Shown here piece by piece: positions 27,148-36,118 of a stretch of DNA of 64,000 nt; the stretch's first letter is position 1, and every line of letters begins with the position of its first letter. Position numbers and translations under genes: made by a program. The notes below the pieces were generated by a model. It was given only the letters and a program-made list of their open reading frames with translations, was not told where the DNA came from and did no database searches. The stretch spans positions 1-64,000 of the forward strand of contig JACRDT010000005.1 of assembly GCA_016212795.1 (NCBI GenBank). The letters run 5' to 3'. This stretch comes from Elusimicrobiota bacterium (GTDB lineage: Bacteria > Elusimicrobiota > Elusimicrobia > UBA1565 > UBA9628).

Positions 27148-29040
27148 TCAGTAGAGGACCCGGAACCTGATGGTCCCAGGGATCAGCTTCAGCGCCGCCA
27201 TCACGCCCTCGTCGTACTTCGCGCAGATGTCCGTGATGACGTAGCCGATCTCGTCGTTGGTCTTGAGGTACTGGCCCTCGATGTTGATCCGGTGGTCGGA
27301 GAACACCGTGTTGATCTGGGACAGCATCCCCGGGACGTTCTTGTGGATGTGGAGGAACCGGTGGGACTTGGCCACCCTCGGCAGGCGCAGCTGCGGGAAG
27401 TTGACGCTGTGCAGGGTGTCGCCGCTGTTGACGAAGCCGATGACCCGGTCGGTCACGAAGCGCGCGATGTTCTCCTGCGCCTCGATCGTGCTGCCGCCGA
27501 TGTGCGGGGTCAGGATGGCCTGCGGCATGCCCTGGAGCTCCGAGACGAACCCCTGGCCGTTGCCCCGGGGCTCCTCCGGGAACACGTCGATGGCCGCGCC
27601 CCGGAGCCGGCCCGCCTTGAGGCAGCGCGCCAGCGCGGCGAGATCCACGACCCTGCCCCGGCTCAGGTTCAGGAAGCTGCTCCCTGGCTTCATGGCCCGG
27701 AACTCCTTCTCGCCGATGAGCCCGTCGTTCATGGGGCCGCCGTCCACGTGGATCGTCACCACGTCGGCCTTCTTGAGCACCTCCATCATCGAGCGGCACT
27801 TCCTGGCGTTGCCCAGGGCGAGCTTGTCGGCGACGTCGTAGTACAGCACGTCCATGCCGAGGCCCTCGGCCAGGATGGAGACCTGGCTGCCGATGTTCCC
27901 GTAGCCGACGATCCCCAGCTTCTTGCCGCGGACCTCGAAAGCCCCCTGGGGGGACTTGTCCCAGGTCCCCGCGTGGAGCCGCGTGCTCTTGTCGAAGATG
28001 CCCCGGACGAGCATGACGATCTCCCCCACGGTCATCTCCGCGACGGACCGCGTGCTGCTGAAGGGCGCGTTGAACACGGCCGTCGCTTTCCTGGTGCACG
28101 CCCCCAGGTCCACGTTGTTGGTGCCGATGCAGAAGACGCCCATGCAGAGCAGCCGCCGGGCCTCGGCCAGGGACGCCTCCCCGATCTGGGTCCGCGAGCG
28201 GATGCCCAGGATGTGCACGTCGGCCAGCCGCGCCGCCAGCTGGCCGTCGGGGAGGCTCTGGGGCAGGGACTCGACCGAGTAGCCCTCCTCCCGCATCTGC
28301 GAGACCGCCTCGGGGCTGACGCCCTCCAGCAGGAGGACCTTGATCCTGTTCTTCGGGTAGGAGAGGGCCGTCGGCAGCTTGTTGGCGTAGAGGAACTCGT
28401 CGAAGCTGGGCGCCACCGAGTCGGCGTGGCGCACGGCCGCCTCCCGCCGGACGTTCTCCGTGAACGCGAAGAACCTGCTGCCCGGGCACGCCTTCTTCAT
28501 CTCGTGGTCGGTCTTGCCGTCCCCGATGATGCACACGTCCCCCCGGAGCCCCAGGCGCTCGACCTGACGTGCCTTCCCGCCATCCTGGCACAAGGGGTTG
28601 CTCTTGTCGAACCCCACCACCCTGCCCCGCTGGTCGAAAACGAAGGTGTTGCCGAAGACGTTGGCCTCCGGGATGCCCAGGGGCGCCAGAACGGGCAGCA
28701 TGAACTCCCTGAAGCCCCCCGAGACCACGTAGATGTTCCCGGCGTACTTCCTGAAGAACTCCCTGTTGCGGGCCACGGACTTCGTGATCCGCTTCTTGAG
28801 GCGGCCGATGAGGGCGTCGATGTGCCGCCTGTCGGCCCGGAGCAGCCGCAAGCGCCGGGCCAGCGAGGCGCCAAACGGGATCTTGCCCTCCATCCCCAGC
28901 CTGGTCAGCTCGCGGACCCGCCGGCCGGCCTGCTCCCGGTCGGGCCGGCCCCGCAGGGAGATGGTCGCGAGCTCGTCGAGGGCTTCCACCTGGGTGAAGG
29001 TGCTGTCGAAATCGATGATGAAGTACTTCTCTTCAGGCAT
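27148..29040 (-). CDS. phosphoserine phosphatase-like HAD domain fused to D-3-phosphoglycerate dehydrogenase
   Basis: 630 residues from ATG 29040 (GGAG upstream; the longer frame has no support). Residues 1-215 are a HAD-IB/SerB-like phosphatase: nucleophile D10 and acid/base D12 in 'IIDFDSTFTQVEALDEL', 'VVSGGFREFM' and 'GDGKTDHEMKKA'. Residues ~230-540 are a SerA-type dehydrogenase with 'GIVGYGNIGSQVSILAEGLG', 'NLSRGRVVDLAAL', 'GAAIDVFPEEP' and the catalytic His in 'ILTPHIGGSTIEAQENIA'. The end is an ACT domain ('LHIHKNVPGMLSQINTVFSD'), the usual serine-feedback site. The protein thus carries the first and last steps of serine synthesis from 3-phosphoglycerate. SerC is not in the window. Confidence 0.9.
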   Translation of the reverse strand: MPEEKYFIIDFDSTFTQVEALDELATISLRGRPDREQAGRRVRELTRLGMEGKIPFGASLARRLRLLRADRRHIDALIGRLKKRITKSVARNREFFRKYAGNIYVVSGGFREFMLPVLAPLGIPEANVFGNTFVFDQRGRVVGFDKSNPLCQDGGKARQVERLGLRGDVCIIGDGKTDHEMKKACPGSRFFAFTENVRREAAVRHADSVAPSFDEFLYANKLPTALSYPKNRIKVLLLEGVSPEAVSQMREEGYSVESLPQSLPDGQLAARLADVHILGIRSRTQIGEASLAEARRLLCMGVFCIGTNNVDLGACTRKATAVFNAPFSSTRSVAEMTVGEIVMLVRGIFDKSTRLHAGTWDKSPQGAFEVRGKKLGIVGYGNIGSQVSILAEGLGMDVLYYDVADKLALGNARKCRSMMEVLKKADVVTIHVDGGPMNDGLIGEKEFRAMKPGSSFLNLSRGRVVDLAALARCLKAGRLRGAAIDVFPEEPRGNGQGFVSELQGMPQAILTPHIGGSTIEAQENIARFVTDRVIGFVNSGDTLHSVNFPQLRLPRVAKSHRFLHIHKNVPGMLSQINTVFSDHRINIEGQYLKTNDEIGYVITDICAKYDEGVMAALKLIPGTIRFRVLY

Positions 29041-29146
29041 GGGCGGCTCCAGGGCGGCCGGGAGACCCTTGCCCGGGCGTCGTCCGGCGGCCCGGGTCAA
29101 TCATACCAACTATTGAAGGACGGCCGAAGGGCCCGAGGATGCCGGG

Positions 29147-29509
29147 TCAGCCCCCGACCAGTGGCCGCACCTTGAGGATTTTGAACTTGACCTGGAAGCT
29201 CTTGGCGGCCCCGTTCCCGGGCTTGGCCGGGCAGCCCCGGCCGCCAGGAGCCGAGACGACCTCACGCACCTTCTTGAGGATGAGCCGCTTGCCCTCGTAC
29301 CCGCCGCCCGACTCCAGGAACAGGTACGCCGCCCGGGGGTTGGCCCGGAGGTTCTCGTGCGAGAGGCGGTCGGCCATGACCAAGACCACGTTCTTCTCGT
29401 CGTAGAAGCGCGGCTTGGCGTAGAGCGCCACGTCCACCTCCCCTTTCTTCCCGACGGTCGCCAGCACGCCGACGCCCTTCGCCTCGTCGAAATAGGAGCT
29501 CAGTTCCAT
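29147..29509 (-). CDS. pyridoxamine-5'-phosphate-oxidase-fold flavin protein
   Basis: 120 residues. 'GVGVLATVGKKGEVDVALYA', 'NVVLVMADRLSHENLRANPR' and 'AAYLFLE' follow the split-barrel FMN-binding pattern of PNPOx-like proteins. Members bind FMN or related cofactors and reduce diverse small molecules. GGGGG precedes the ATG. The C-terminus is a Lys-rich extension. It lies 106 nt upstream of the serine fusion gene on the same strand and could be co-transcribed with it. Confidence 0.78.
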   Translation of the reverse strand: MELSSYFDEAKGVGVLATVGKKGEVDVALYAKPRFYDEKNVVLVMADRLSHENLRANPRAAYLFLESGGGYEGKRLILKKVREVVSAPGGRGCPAKPGNGAAKSFQVKFKILKVRPLVGG

Positions 29510-29593
29510 GGCAATCCCCCTGTCTATCCACTTAGATGCCGGCGGCAGCGGAAGGATTCGCGGAAAAAGATCGGTAAGCGGGCCCGGAGGCCC

Positions 29594-29622
29594 TTGACAG
29601 GCTCGGGGCCCGTCTTTACACT
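29594..29622 (+). promoter_or_regulatory. promoter of the TPR-kinase gene
   Basis: Perfect TTGACA (29594-29599), 17-bp spacer, TACACT (29617-29622). The -10 box ends 7 nt before ATG 29630, so the mRNA is probably leaderless. This also fixes the start codon. Confidence 0.75.
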
Positions 29623-29629
29623 TACCTTA

Positions 29630-32050
29630 ATGCGACGGCTCCTTCACCACCGGAAACCCCCGCGATATTGCGGGGGCTGGAACGCGCTGGCTGCGTTGCT
29701 GTTTGCGTGCGGCCTGGCCTTCAGCCTTCCGGCCGCGGCCCGCGGCGCCCCCCCGTCCGCCCGGCCCGACGCGAAGGAGGAGAAGAAGCCCTCGCCCCAG
29801 CCGGACGCGGTCCCCTCGAGCATCCCGGAGCCCGAGGTCAAGAGGTTCTCGCCCCTCCGGATGCCCGCCGGCCCGAAGGACGAGAATCCGAACTCCGCCA
29901 ACGCCGGCATCCGCAAGATCTCCGAGAGCCTCAACAAGGAGCTCGACGCCGCCTACGTGGAAGCCGAGCGCACCGGCAACCCCGACCTCCCGGCGGGCGT
30001 GATGGAGCGGCGCCTGCCGGAGCTCAACGCCCTCGGGCAGAAGGCCGAGCTCGACGCCTCCGTGCGCGAGCAGATCTCGAAATACGACCTGCAGACCGGC
30101 GACTACCAGGGCGCCATGAAGCTCTCGGACACGACGCTGCGGTCGCAGCCGGAGAACCGCGACGCCCTCAACAACCGGGCCGGCGCGCGGTTCGGCCTCG
30201 GGGACTACGCGGGCGCCATCGTGGACGCCACGAAAGTCACCAAGCTGGACCCCGGCAACTCGACCGCCTACGCCGTGCGCTCCCTGGCCTACTACGGCTC
30301 CGGGGACTACCAGCAGGCCATCGAGGACGCCAGGCGCGCGCTCTCCATCGACCCCGACGACAAGACGGCGTTCTCCGTCATGAAGCTCTCGGAGGGCCGG
30401 CTCAAGCCCACGGTCACGCTCCCGGAGGAGAAGATCGAGCAGGGCCTCGAGGTCCAGCGGGAATACCAGGGCATGGTCCAGCAGCTCAACCAGGTGGAGG
30501 AGCGCAGCCGCGCCCTCTCGGAGGAGGCCGTCCCGAGGCCCGTGGAGAAGCTCGTGCGCCTGGCCGCCAACAAGATCTCCGTCAAGGACTACTGGGGCGC
30601 CATCCAGGAGGCGGACAAGATGGTCTCCCTGGAGCCCGGCTTCGCCGAGGCCTACTACCTGCGCGCCGCCGCCTACAACCTGGTCGGCAAGTACGCCGAG
30701 GCGGCCAAGGACGCCTCGCAAGCCCTGCTCCTCAACCCCAACGACACCGCCTCGCGCGACGCCCGGTCCTGGGCCAACTACCGGCTGGGCAAGTTCCAGG
30801 AGGCCCTCGCGGACTCCAACCACTCCCTCGAGCTCAACCCCCGCAACGCCTACGCCTACGCCAACAGGGGCTTCATCAACGAGCGGCTCGGCGATTTCCA
30901 GGCCATGGTCTCGGACCTCAAGGCCGCGGCCTCCCTCAACCCCCAGTTCGAGCCGGCCCTGCGCGACGCGGTGTCCAGGTCCAACCTCGAGAAAGCCCCC
31001 CTGCTCACCGAGCCGCCGGCCGTCAGGCGGCCCTTGCCCGACGAGCCGCGCCCCCGCTCTTCCCGGAAGAGGTCCTTCGCCGCCGTCATGGCGACCTCGC
31101 TGGTCGGGGGCTTCCTGATCGCGCTGGGCCTGCTCCACATCATGACCACCCAGTGGCAGCGGCGGTTCACGGCCGAGCTCAACCGCTCCCGGGCGGACAC
31201 CGGCGGCATCCGCCAGCCCTCCGCCATCGACGCGACCTACGAGGTGGGCCGGATCCTGGGCCAGGGCGGCATGGGCGTGGTCTACGAGGGCCTGGACCGG
31301 GCCCTCAAGCGGAAGGTCGCCATCAAGATGCTCCGGCCGGAGCTCAAGGCCGACCCCCGCGACCGGGAGCGGTTCCTGGAGGAGGCGCGCACGGTCGCGG
31401 CCCTGCACCACTCCTCGATCGTGGAGATCTACTCCATCCTGGAGGACAAGGCGGGCCTCTACCTCGTCTTCGAGTTCATCGAGGGCCGCTCCGTCGAGCA
31501 GCTCCTCCTCGACAAGAAGCACCTGAGCCTGGCCGAGACCAAGGCCATCCTCAAGCGCGTCTGCGAGGCCCTGGACTACGCCCACCACCACAACGTCGTG
31601 CACCGGGACCTCAAGCCCTCCAACATCATGATCACGGCCGACGGGGCGGTGAAGGTCATGGACTTCGGCATCGCCAAGGCCGCCAAGGAGACGACGGGCG
31701 CGCTCAACATGACCAACACCATCCTGGGGACCCCGTTCTACATGGCGCCCGAGCAGGGCTCAGGCGTCGTGCGCAAGGAATCGGACATCTTCTCGCTGGG
31801 CGCCTGCCTCTACGAGATGACGACCGGCGAGCGGCCCTACCCGTCGCCCGCCTCCACCCCCATGAAGCTGGAGGCCCGCTACCCCAAGCCCTCGCACCTG
31901 GCCGCCCTCCCGGAGGGGCTCGACGCCCTCGTCGACGCCGCGCTCCACCCCGACCCGGACAAGCGCATCCGCACCGCCCGCGACTTCTGGACCTGGCTCG
32001 ACAAGATACGCGACCCCGCCGGCACCCGGACGCCCCACCGCCCTTCCTAA
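29630..32050 (+). CDS. transmembrane TPR receptor Ser/Thr protein kinase
   Basis: 806 residues from the ATG placed by the promoter. An N-terminal hydrophobic segment ('ALAALLFACGLAFSLPAAA') is a signal peptide or anchor. Residues ~130-470 contain TPR repeats ('GDYAGAIVDATKVTKLDPGN', 'GKYAEAAKDASQALLLNPND', 'GKFQEALADSNHSLELNPRN'). A transmembrane helix lies at ~484-505, followed by a PknB-type kinase: Gly loop 'GQGGMGVVYEG', K566 in 'VAIKML', H658-R659-D660 in 'VVHRDLKPSN', D678 in 'MDFGIA' and 'GTPFYMAPEQ'. The TPR domain is thus outside and the kinase inside, an order opposite to the usual kinase-first design. It probably senses periplasmic proteins or lipoproteins and phosphorylates cytoplasmic targets (inference). 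Confidence 0.88.
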   Translation: MRRLLHHRKPPRYCGGWNALAALLFACGLAFSLPAAARGAPPSARPDAKEEKKPSPQPDAVPSSIPEPEVKRFSPLRMPAGPKDENPNSANAGIRKISESLNKELDAAYVEAERTGNPDLPAGVMERRLPELNALGQKAELDASVREQISKYDLQTGDYQGAMKLSDTTLRSQPENRDALNNRAGARFGLGDYAGAIVDATKVTKLDPGNSTAYAVRSLAYYGSGDYQQAIEDARRALSIDPDDKTAFSVMKLSEGRLKPTVTLPEEKIEQGLEVQREYQGMVQQLNQVEERSRALSEEAVPRPVEKLVRLAANKISVKDYWGAIQEADKMVSLEPGFAEAYYLRAAAYNLVGKYAEAAKDASQALLLNPNDTASRDARSWANYRLGKFQEALADSNHSLELNPRNAYAYANRGFINERLGDFQAMVSDLKAAASLNPQFEPALRDAVSRSNLEKAPLLTEPPAVRRPLPDEPRPRSSRKRSFAAVMATSLVGGFLIALGLLHIMTTQWQRRFTAELNRSRADTGGIRQPSAIDATYEVGRILGQGGMGVVYEGLDRALKRKVAIKMLRPELKADPRDRERFLEEARTVAALHHSSIVEIYSILEDKAGLYLVFEFIEGRSVEQLLLDKKHLSLAETKAILKRVCEALDYAHHHNVVHRDLKPSNIMITADGAVKVMDFGIAKAAKETTGALNMTNTILGTPFYMAPEQGSGVVRKESDIFSLGACLYEMTTGERPYPSPASTPMKLEARYPKPSHLAALPEGLDALVDAALHPDPDKRIRTARDFWTWLDKIRDPAGTRTPHRPS

Positions 32051-32166
32051 GGGCTCATGGAAGCAAGGGACATGGGGCAGAAGCTCGTCCAGAGCGGACC
32101 AACGTCTCCGAACGCCTGGGCCTTCCGGCTCTTCCTGCCGGGCGGCTGAGATGATATCGTAGATTC

Positions 32167-32535
32167 ATGCCCGCCAGGAAGTCTCCGCCTGCGACTCAAG
32201 CCGATCTCGCTGGCGCCAGCACCGCGCTCAAGACCGACATCCAGAACGTCCGCACAGAACTCAAGGCCGACATCAGGAACCTCGACCATAAGATCGACTG
32301 CGTGGCGATGGGGGTCGTCAAGACCAACGAGCGCTTGGAAGGGGTGGAAGACCGCCTCAAGGCCGAGATGCGGCAGTTGAACTCCCAGGTTCTGACCGCC
32401 TTGGACACCTCGGTCGCCAGGATGGAGACGCTCTGGAGGGAGTCGGCGATCCTGCCGGCCGTGGTGGATGAGCATGGCCAGAAGCTTCGCGACCACGAGG
32501 GCCGCCTGGTCCGGCTCGAATCCTCCCGCCCGTAG
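32167..32535 (+). CDS. small coiled-coil protein, function unknown
   Basis: 122 residues, nearly all helical with heptad-like spacing ('LKTDIQNVRTELKADIRNLD', 'RLEGVEDRLKAEMRQLNSQV', 'QKLRDHEGRLVRLE'). No signal peptide or membrane segment. Proteins of this kind occur widely near signalling or tail-fibre genes without known function. There is no ribosome site; a weak TATCGT box ends 6 nt before the ATG, which would fit a leaderless start. Confidence 0.6.
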   Translation: MPARKSPPATQADLAGASTALKTDIQNVRTELKADIRNLDHKIDCVAMGVVKTNERLEGVEDRLKAEMRQLNSQVLTALDTSVARMETLWRESAILPAVVDEHGQKLRDHEGRLVRLESSRP

Positions 32536-32988
32536 CCGCCCAAACGTCCACCGCGCGAAAACGGGTTGGAATCCCCATAGGTACCTCCCGGGTCCTTAAA
32601 GTTTACACCGCGCGTCGGACGGGGTCACGATGGCCGCGGGTGCCACGAGCCTTCCCCCACGGGGGAGACTCGTTGCGTCGGGGGGGCACTTGCCCCCAAC
32701 GGCCCAGACGTCCCTGCGCCAAGGTTATCCACCGAACTTTCCCGGGAAAGTTCTGTGGATAACTGGCTTTGGCGTCCCGGCTGTGGGCGCGGCGTCGGGA
32801 GGCAAACCGCCCCCCAACGACCCAGACACCCCCGCGGGGAATGTCCGGCGCACCCGTCCCGCGATGGCCGCAGACTTCGCGGTCGAGGCCGGAGACCCTG
32901 GCCTTCCAGGAGATTGGAGGTCCACGACCAAGGCGATGGCGAGGATGTGGCGGGCATGGGGCGCCAAGACTCGGCCGGCCCGGGCAGC
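32536..32988. other. intergenic region rich in hairpins and repeats
   Basis: No gene is supported. It contains a stem ACGAG...CTCGT around a C-run/G-run pair (32646-32675), the 40-bp DnaA-box palindrome (32724-32763), and a diverged duplication: the segments around 32667-32717 and 32791-32837 share 'CGTCGGG', 'CCCCCAACG' and 'CCCAGAC'. The duplicated segments lie on either side of the palindrome. Confidence 0.6.
32724..32763. repeat. 40-bp palindrome carrying two inverted DnaA boxes
   Basis: GTTATCCAC at 32724-32732 and GTGGATAAC at 32755-32763 flank a 20-bp perfect palindrome (32734-32753, CCCGGG at its centre). The two bases 32733 and 32754 are the only mismatched pair. The right half on the minus strand is TTATCCACA, the perfect DnaA-box consensus; the left half is TTATCCACC. 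Confidence 0.75.
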
Positions 32989-33588
32989 CTACTTGCCGGC
33001 CGGCTCCTTCTTGGTCGCCTCGATCTCGAGGGTGATGTCGACCTTGTCGGAGACCATGAGCCCCCCGTTGTCGAGGACCTTGTTGTAGGAGACGCCGAAG
33101 TCCTTGCGGTCGATGCGCGTGACGGCCGTGAAGGCGCCGCGCGTTTTGCCCCAGGGGTCGGTGAGGGAGCCCCCGAAGGTCACGTCGAGCTTCACGGGCT
33201 TGGTCACGCCCTTCATGGTCAGGCTGCCTTCCATGACGAACTTGCCGCCCTTCATCTTGGAGACGCGGGTGCTCGCGAAGGTGATGGCCGGGAACCGGAC
33301 GGCGTCGAAGAACTCGGGCCCGCGCAGGTGCTCGTCGCGCTTCTCGACGCCGGTGTCGACGCTGGCGGCGTCGATGCGGGCCTCGACCTTGGCCGCCGTG
33401 GACTCGGGCTTGTCGAGCGTGACGGTCCCCGAGAACCCCCGGAACCGGCCGGGCACGGTACTGATGCCCAGGTGCTTCACCCGGAACCCTATCTGGCTGT
33501 GCGCCGGGTCGATCTCGTAGACGTCCGCCCCCGCCGCCGGGACGGCCGACAGGGCCGCGACCGCCAACATCGTCATGATCCATTTCAT
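32989..33588 (-). CDS. YceI-family periplasmic protein
   Basis: 199 residues. Signal peptide 'IMTMLAVAALSAVPAAGA' is followed by the YceI lipocalin-like barrel: 'YEIDPAHSQIGFRVKHLGIS', 'FRGFSGTV', 'SVDTGVEKRDEHLRGPEFFD', 'FPAITFASTRV' and 'LTMKGVTKPVKLDVTFGG'. YceI proteins bind polyisoprenoids or similar amphiphiles in the periplasm. It lies 60 nt downstream of the Omp85-like gene on the same strand and may share its transcript. Confidence 0.92.
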   Translation of the reverse strand: MKWIMTMLAVAALSAVPAAGADVYEIDPAHSQIGFRVKHLGISTVPGRFRGFSGTVTLDKPESTAAKVEARIDAASVDTGVEKRDEHLRGPEFFDAVRFPAITFASTRVSKMKGGKFVMEGSLTMKGVTKPVKLDVTFGGSLTDPWGKTRGAFTAVTRIDRKDFGVSYNKVLDNGGLMVSDKVDITLEIEATKKEPAGK

Positions 33589-33648
33589 GGTGATCCTCTC
33601 TTCCTCTTTTGATGCCCCCAGGGGCCTAAGGATTCCGCGGGAACCCTC

Positions 33649-35298
33649 CTAGAACGCCTGACCCGCCAGGATGGAGAGCGACCAGGGCGAGGCCTGGTTG
33701 TTCTCGTTGAAGGCGTAGGCGAGGTCGATCCGGAGCGGGCTGCCGGCGCCGCCGCGCGTCGAGCCGAAGCGCAGCCCGGCGCCGACCGCGGACCGCGCGC
33801 TCCTGACGCCGATGTCCTCTCCGTCCTTCCAGGCGCCCCCCGCGTCGAAGAAGAGGACGCCCCCGACCGAGAACAGCCGGAGGACGTCGTTGGCGACGAA
33901 GACCCTGTCCTCCAGGTTGACGAGGATGCGGCGGTTCCCGGCGAACTGCCCCAGCCCGTAGCCCCTCAGGCCGTCCTCCTCGCCCAGTCGGAACGCGTTG
34001 GGCGGGTTGAGCCGGTAGCCGTAGTCGTAGGAGGCGTGCGCCGCCAGCGTGTTCCACGACCCCAGGCGGCGGTAGTACTCCAGGCCGAAGTTCCACGAGA
34101 TGCTCGTCGCGTCCCGCCCGGAGAGCTTGGACCTCATGCCCACCTGGCCTCGTCCGAAATGCCCCGGGCCGAGGGACAGCCCCTTGAACGCCGTGACGCG
34201 CTCCTCGATGGTGTTGTAGCTCGACCCCAGCCATTCCGGGCTCCCCGCCATCCCCATCGACAGGACCCACCCCAGGTTGAAGTCCTCGTCGCGGTAGAGC
34301 TTCTTGATGTTCTGCTCCTTGATGAAGGCCTGCTGCTCCGAGGCGAAGCTCGCGTCCAGGGTGGTCAGGGAGTCCACGCCCGGGCCCGAGAGGACGCTCT
34401 CCCCCGGGATGGCCTCGAGCGACGACCTCGAGTGCCCGGCCCTGAAGATCGCGCGCCGCACCACGGCCGGCGACGAGCCCAGCGAGCGGCCGTAGAAGAC
34501 CGACCCCTCGGTGGTCTTCTGCCGGACGCGGCCGTCGTCGACCACCGCGAACTCGTGGTAGACCTTCTCGTCCCGGTAGGAGGCGGCCAAGCCCAGAGAC
34601 TCCTGCGCGATGCTCGCGTAGAACGGCTTGGCCACGCTGGCGTAGTAGGTCCTCGACTCGCCGTCCTCGAAGATCCCCGTGTTGAGCGTCAGCCGCCTGC
34701 CCAGGAACTGGGGGTCGTCGTAGAAGACCCTCTTCTCGACCTGGCTGAAGTTCTCCCCGTAGCCGACGCCCGCCGTCTTGCCGTAGCCCAGCAGGTTGGA
34801 GTCCCGCAGGCCGACCTTCCAGGATTGGAGCCCCCCGGCCCGCTTGTAGGACGCGTTGGGCTCGAAGGTCCAGTTGTCCCAGGTCTCGATGGTGACGTCC
34901 ACCTTCCCGTCCTTCGGAGGCGACGCCGAGATGGACGCCTTGCGGAAGAGCGGCAGCTTGCGCAGGTTGCGCTCGGTCTCGCTGAGGAGTGCCGGATGGT
35001 AGACCTCCCCCTCCCGGAAGAGGAGCTCCCGGCGGATGACGGACTCCTTGGTGTTCACGTGGAACTCGTTGGCCCTCCGGAACAGCCAGTTGGATTCGGC
35101 CGGCAGCGAGTTGTCGAACACGTCGTGCACCACGAGCGTGACTGTCCCGATCTGGGGCAGTCCCTTGAACAAGGCCGGCGCCGCGGTCTCGGAGGACGCG
35201 GCCACGGAAGGCTGGGCCGCAGCCGGCTCCTGCGCCAGCGAAGGCGACGGTCCCCAAACGGCCGACAACACAAGGAGACCGGCCAGGACGCAAGACAT
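33649..35298 (-). CDS. Omp85/surface-antigen (BamA-like) outer-membrane protein
   Basis: 549 residues with signal peptide 'LAGLLVLSAVWGPSPSLAQ'. One POTRA-like segment lies at ~45-125 ('ELLFREGEVYHPALLSETER', 'LRKLPLFRKASI'). The remaining residues form a beta-barrel with 'FRLGEEDGLRGYGLGQFAGN' (the conserved RGY motif of Omp85 lid loops) and 'RILVNLEDRVF', and end 'SILAGQAF' with terminal Phe. BamA has five POTRA domains; one points to a secretion, lipid-handling or specialised assembly member rather than the main BamA. Confidence 0.82.
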   Translation of the reverse strand: MSCVLAGLLVLSAVWGPSPSLAQEPAAAQPSVAASSETAAPALFKGLPQIGTVTLVVHDVFDNSLPAESNWLFRRANEFHVNTKESVIRRELLFREGEVYHPALLSETERNLRKLPLFRKASISASPPKDGKVDVTIETWDNWTFEPNASYKRAGGLQSWKVGLRDSNLLGYGKTAGVGYGENFSQVEKRVFYDDPQFLGRRLTLNTGIFEDGESRTYYASVAKPFYASIAQESLGLAASYRDEKVYHEFAVVDDGRVRQKTTEGSVFYGRSLGSSPAVVRRAIFRAGHSRSSLEAIPGESVLSGPGVDSLTTLDASFASEQQAFIKEQNIKKLYRDEDFNLGWVLSMGMAGSPEWLGSSYNTIEERVTAFKGLSLGPGHFGRGQVGMRSKLSGRDATSISWNFGLEYYRRLGSWNTLAAHASYDYGYRLNPPNAFRLGEEDGLRGYGLGQFAGNRRILVNLEDRVFVANDVLRLFSVGGVLFFDAGGAWKDGEDIGVRSARSAVGAGLRFGSTRGGAGSPLRIDLAYAFNENNQASPWSLSILAGQAF

Positions 35299-35309
35299 GA
35301 CGGGATATG

Positions 35310-36083
35310 TTAGCTAAACCGCGGCTTACGCTTCTCGCGGAAGGCGGCCACTCCCTCCCGGGCCTCGGCCCCGCCGAAGACCGAACGGAAGGCCGCCGCG
35401 CTCCTGGCCCAGGCGGCTTCCTCGTCGCCGAGCAGTCCCCGACGGTAGTCTTCCTTGATGGAGGCGTAAGCCCCGGAGGCCTGGAGGGCCAGGCGTCCGG
35501 CCAGGCGGAGGGCTTCGGCCTCGACCGACTCAGGGGGGTGGACGGCGTCCACGAGCCCGGCCGCCAGGGCGTCCTCGGACCCGATGGTCTTGCCCAGGAG
35601 GAGCGTCTCCTTGACGGGCCCCTGCGAGGAGGCCATGCGCGCCGCCAGGCGGATGATGGCGTAAGTGGGCGAGAGGCCCAGGCGTATCTCGTTGAGCGAG
35701 ACCTTGGCTCCCTGGCCCAGGATGCGCCAATCGCAGCCCAACGCCACGATGAAGCCTCCCAGCAGGGCCGAGCCCCCCATGGCCGCGACCGTGGGCTTGG
35801 GGCAGGAGGCCAGGCCGCGGTGGACCGCGAGCATCGCGGCGAAATGGCCCTCCCGGCGCTCCTCCGGCAGCGAGAGCATCTCGTCGAGGTCGAGGCCCGC
35901 GGAAAAATACTTGGGAACGGCGGAAGCCAGCACGACGGCGCGCACCCCCGCGTCCGACGCGGCGGCGGCCACGGCCGCCTTGAGGCTCCCCAGCAGGGCC
36001 AGATGCAGGCTGTTGGCGGGCAGCCTCCCCATCCTGAGCACGGCCACGTCCCCGCGGCGCTCGACGCTCAATCCCCCCGGCAT
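35310..36083 (-). CDS. enoyl-CoA hydratase/isomerase (crotonase) family protein
   Basis: 257 residues from ATG 36083, 35 nt after the ferredoxin stop; the frame is open further upstream but that part overlaps the ferredoxin gene. Crotonase signatures: 'SAVPKYFSAGLDLDEMLSL' (CoA/oxyanion hole 1), 'KPTVAAMGGSALLGGFIVAL' (oxyanion hole 2) and 'GCDWRILGQGAKVSLNEIRL'. The first catalytic Glu position of classical hydratases falls in the 'ALLGGFIVALGCD' segment, where no Glu is seen, so isomerase or other chemistry is likely. It pairs with the ferredoxin upstream. Confidence 0.8.
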   Translation of the reverse strand: MPGGLSVERRGDVAVLRMGRLPANSLHLALLGSLKAAVAAAASDAGVRAVVLASAVPKYFSAGLDLDEMLSLPEERREGHFAAMLAVHRGLASCPKPTVAAMGGSALLGGFIVALGCDWRILGQGAKVSLNEIRLGLSPTYAIIRLAARMASSQGPVKETLLLGKTIGSEDALAAGLVDAVHPPESVEAEALRLAGRLALQASGAYASIKEDYRRGLLGDEEAAWARSAAAFRSVFGGAEAREGVAAFREKRKPRFS

Positions 36084-36118
36084 GATGCTGGAGTCTATCT
36101 CATTTCCCCTCGGGCTGG

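Noticed and set aside
27148..29100. Start of the SerB-SerA fusion at 29100
   Set aside because: The 20 extra residues are Arg/Pro-rich without family similarity; ATG 29040 gives the standard HAD N-terminus.
32724..32763. Reading the DnaA-box palindrome as the chromosome origin
   Set aside because: Only two boxes, no dnaA, dnaN, gidA or AT-rich unwinding region nearby.
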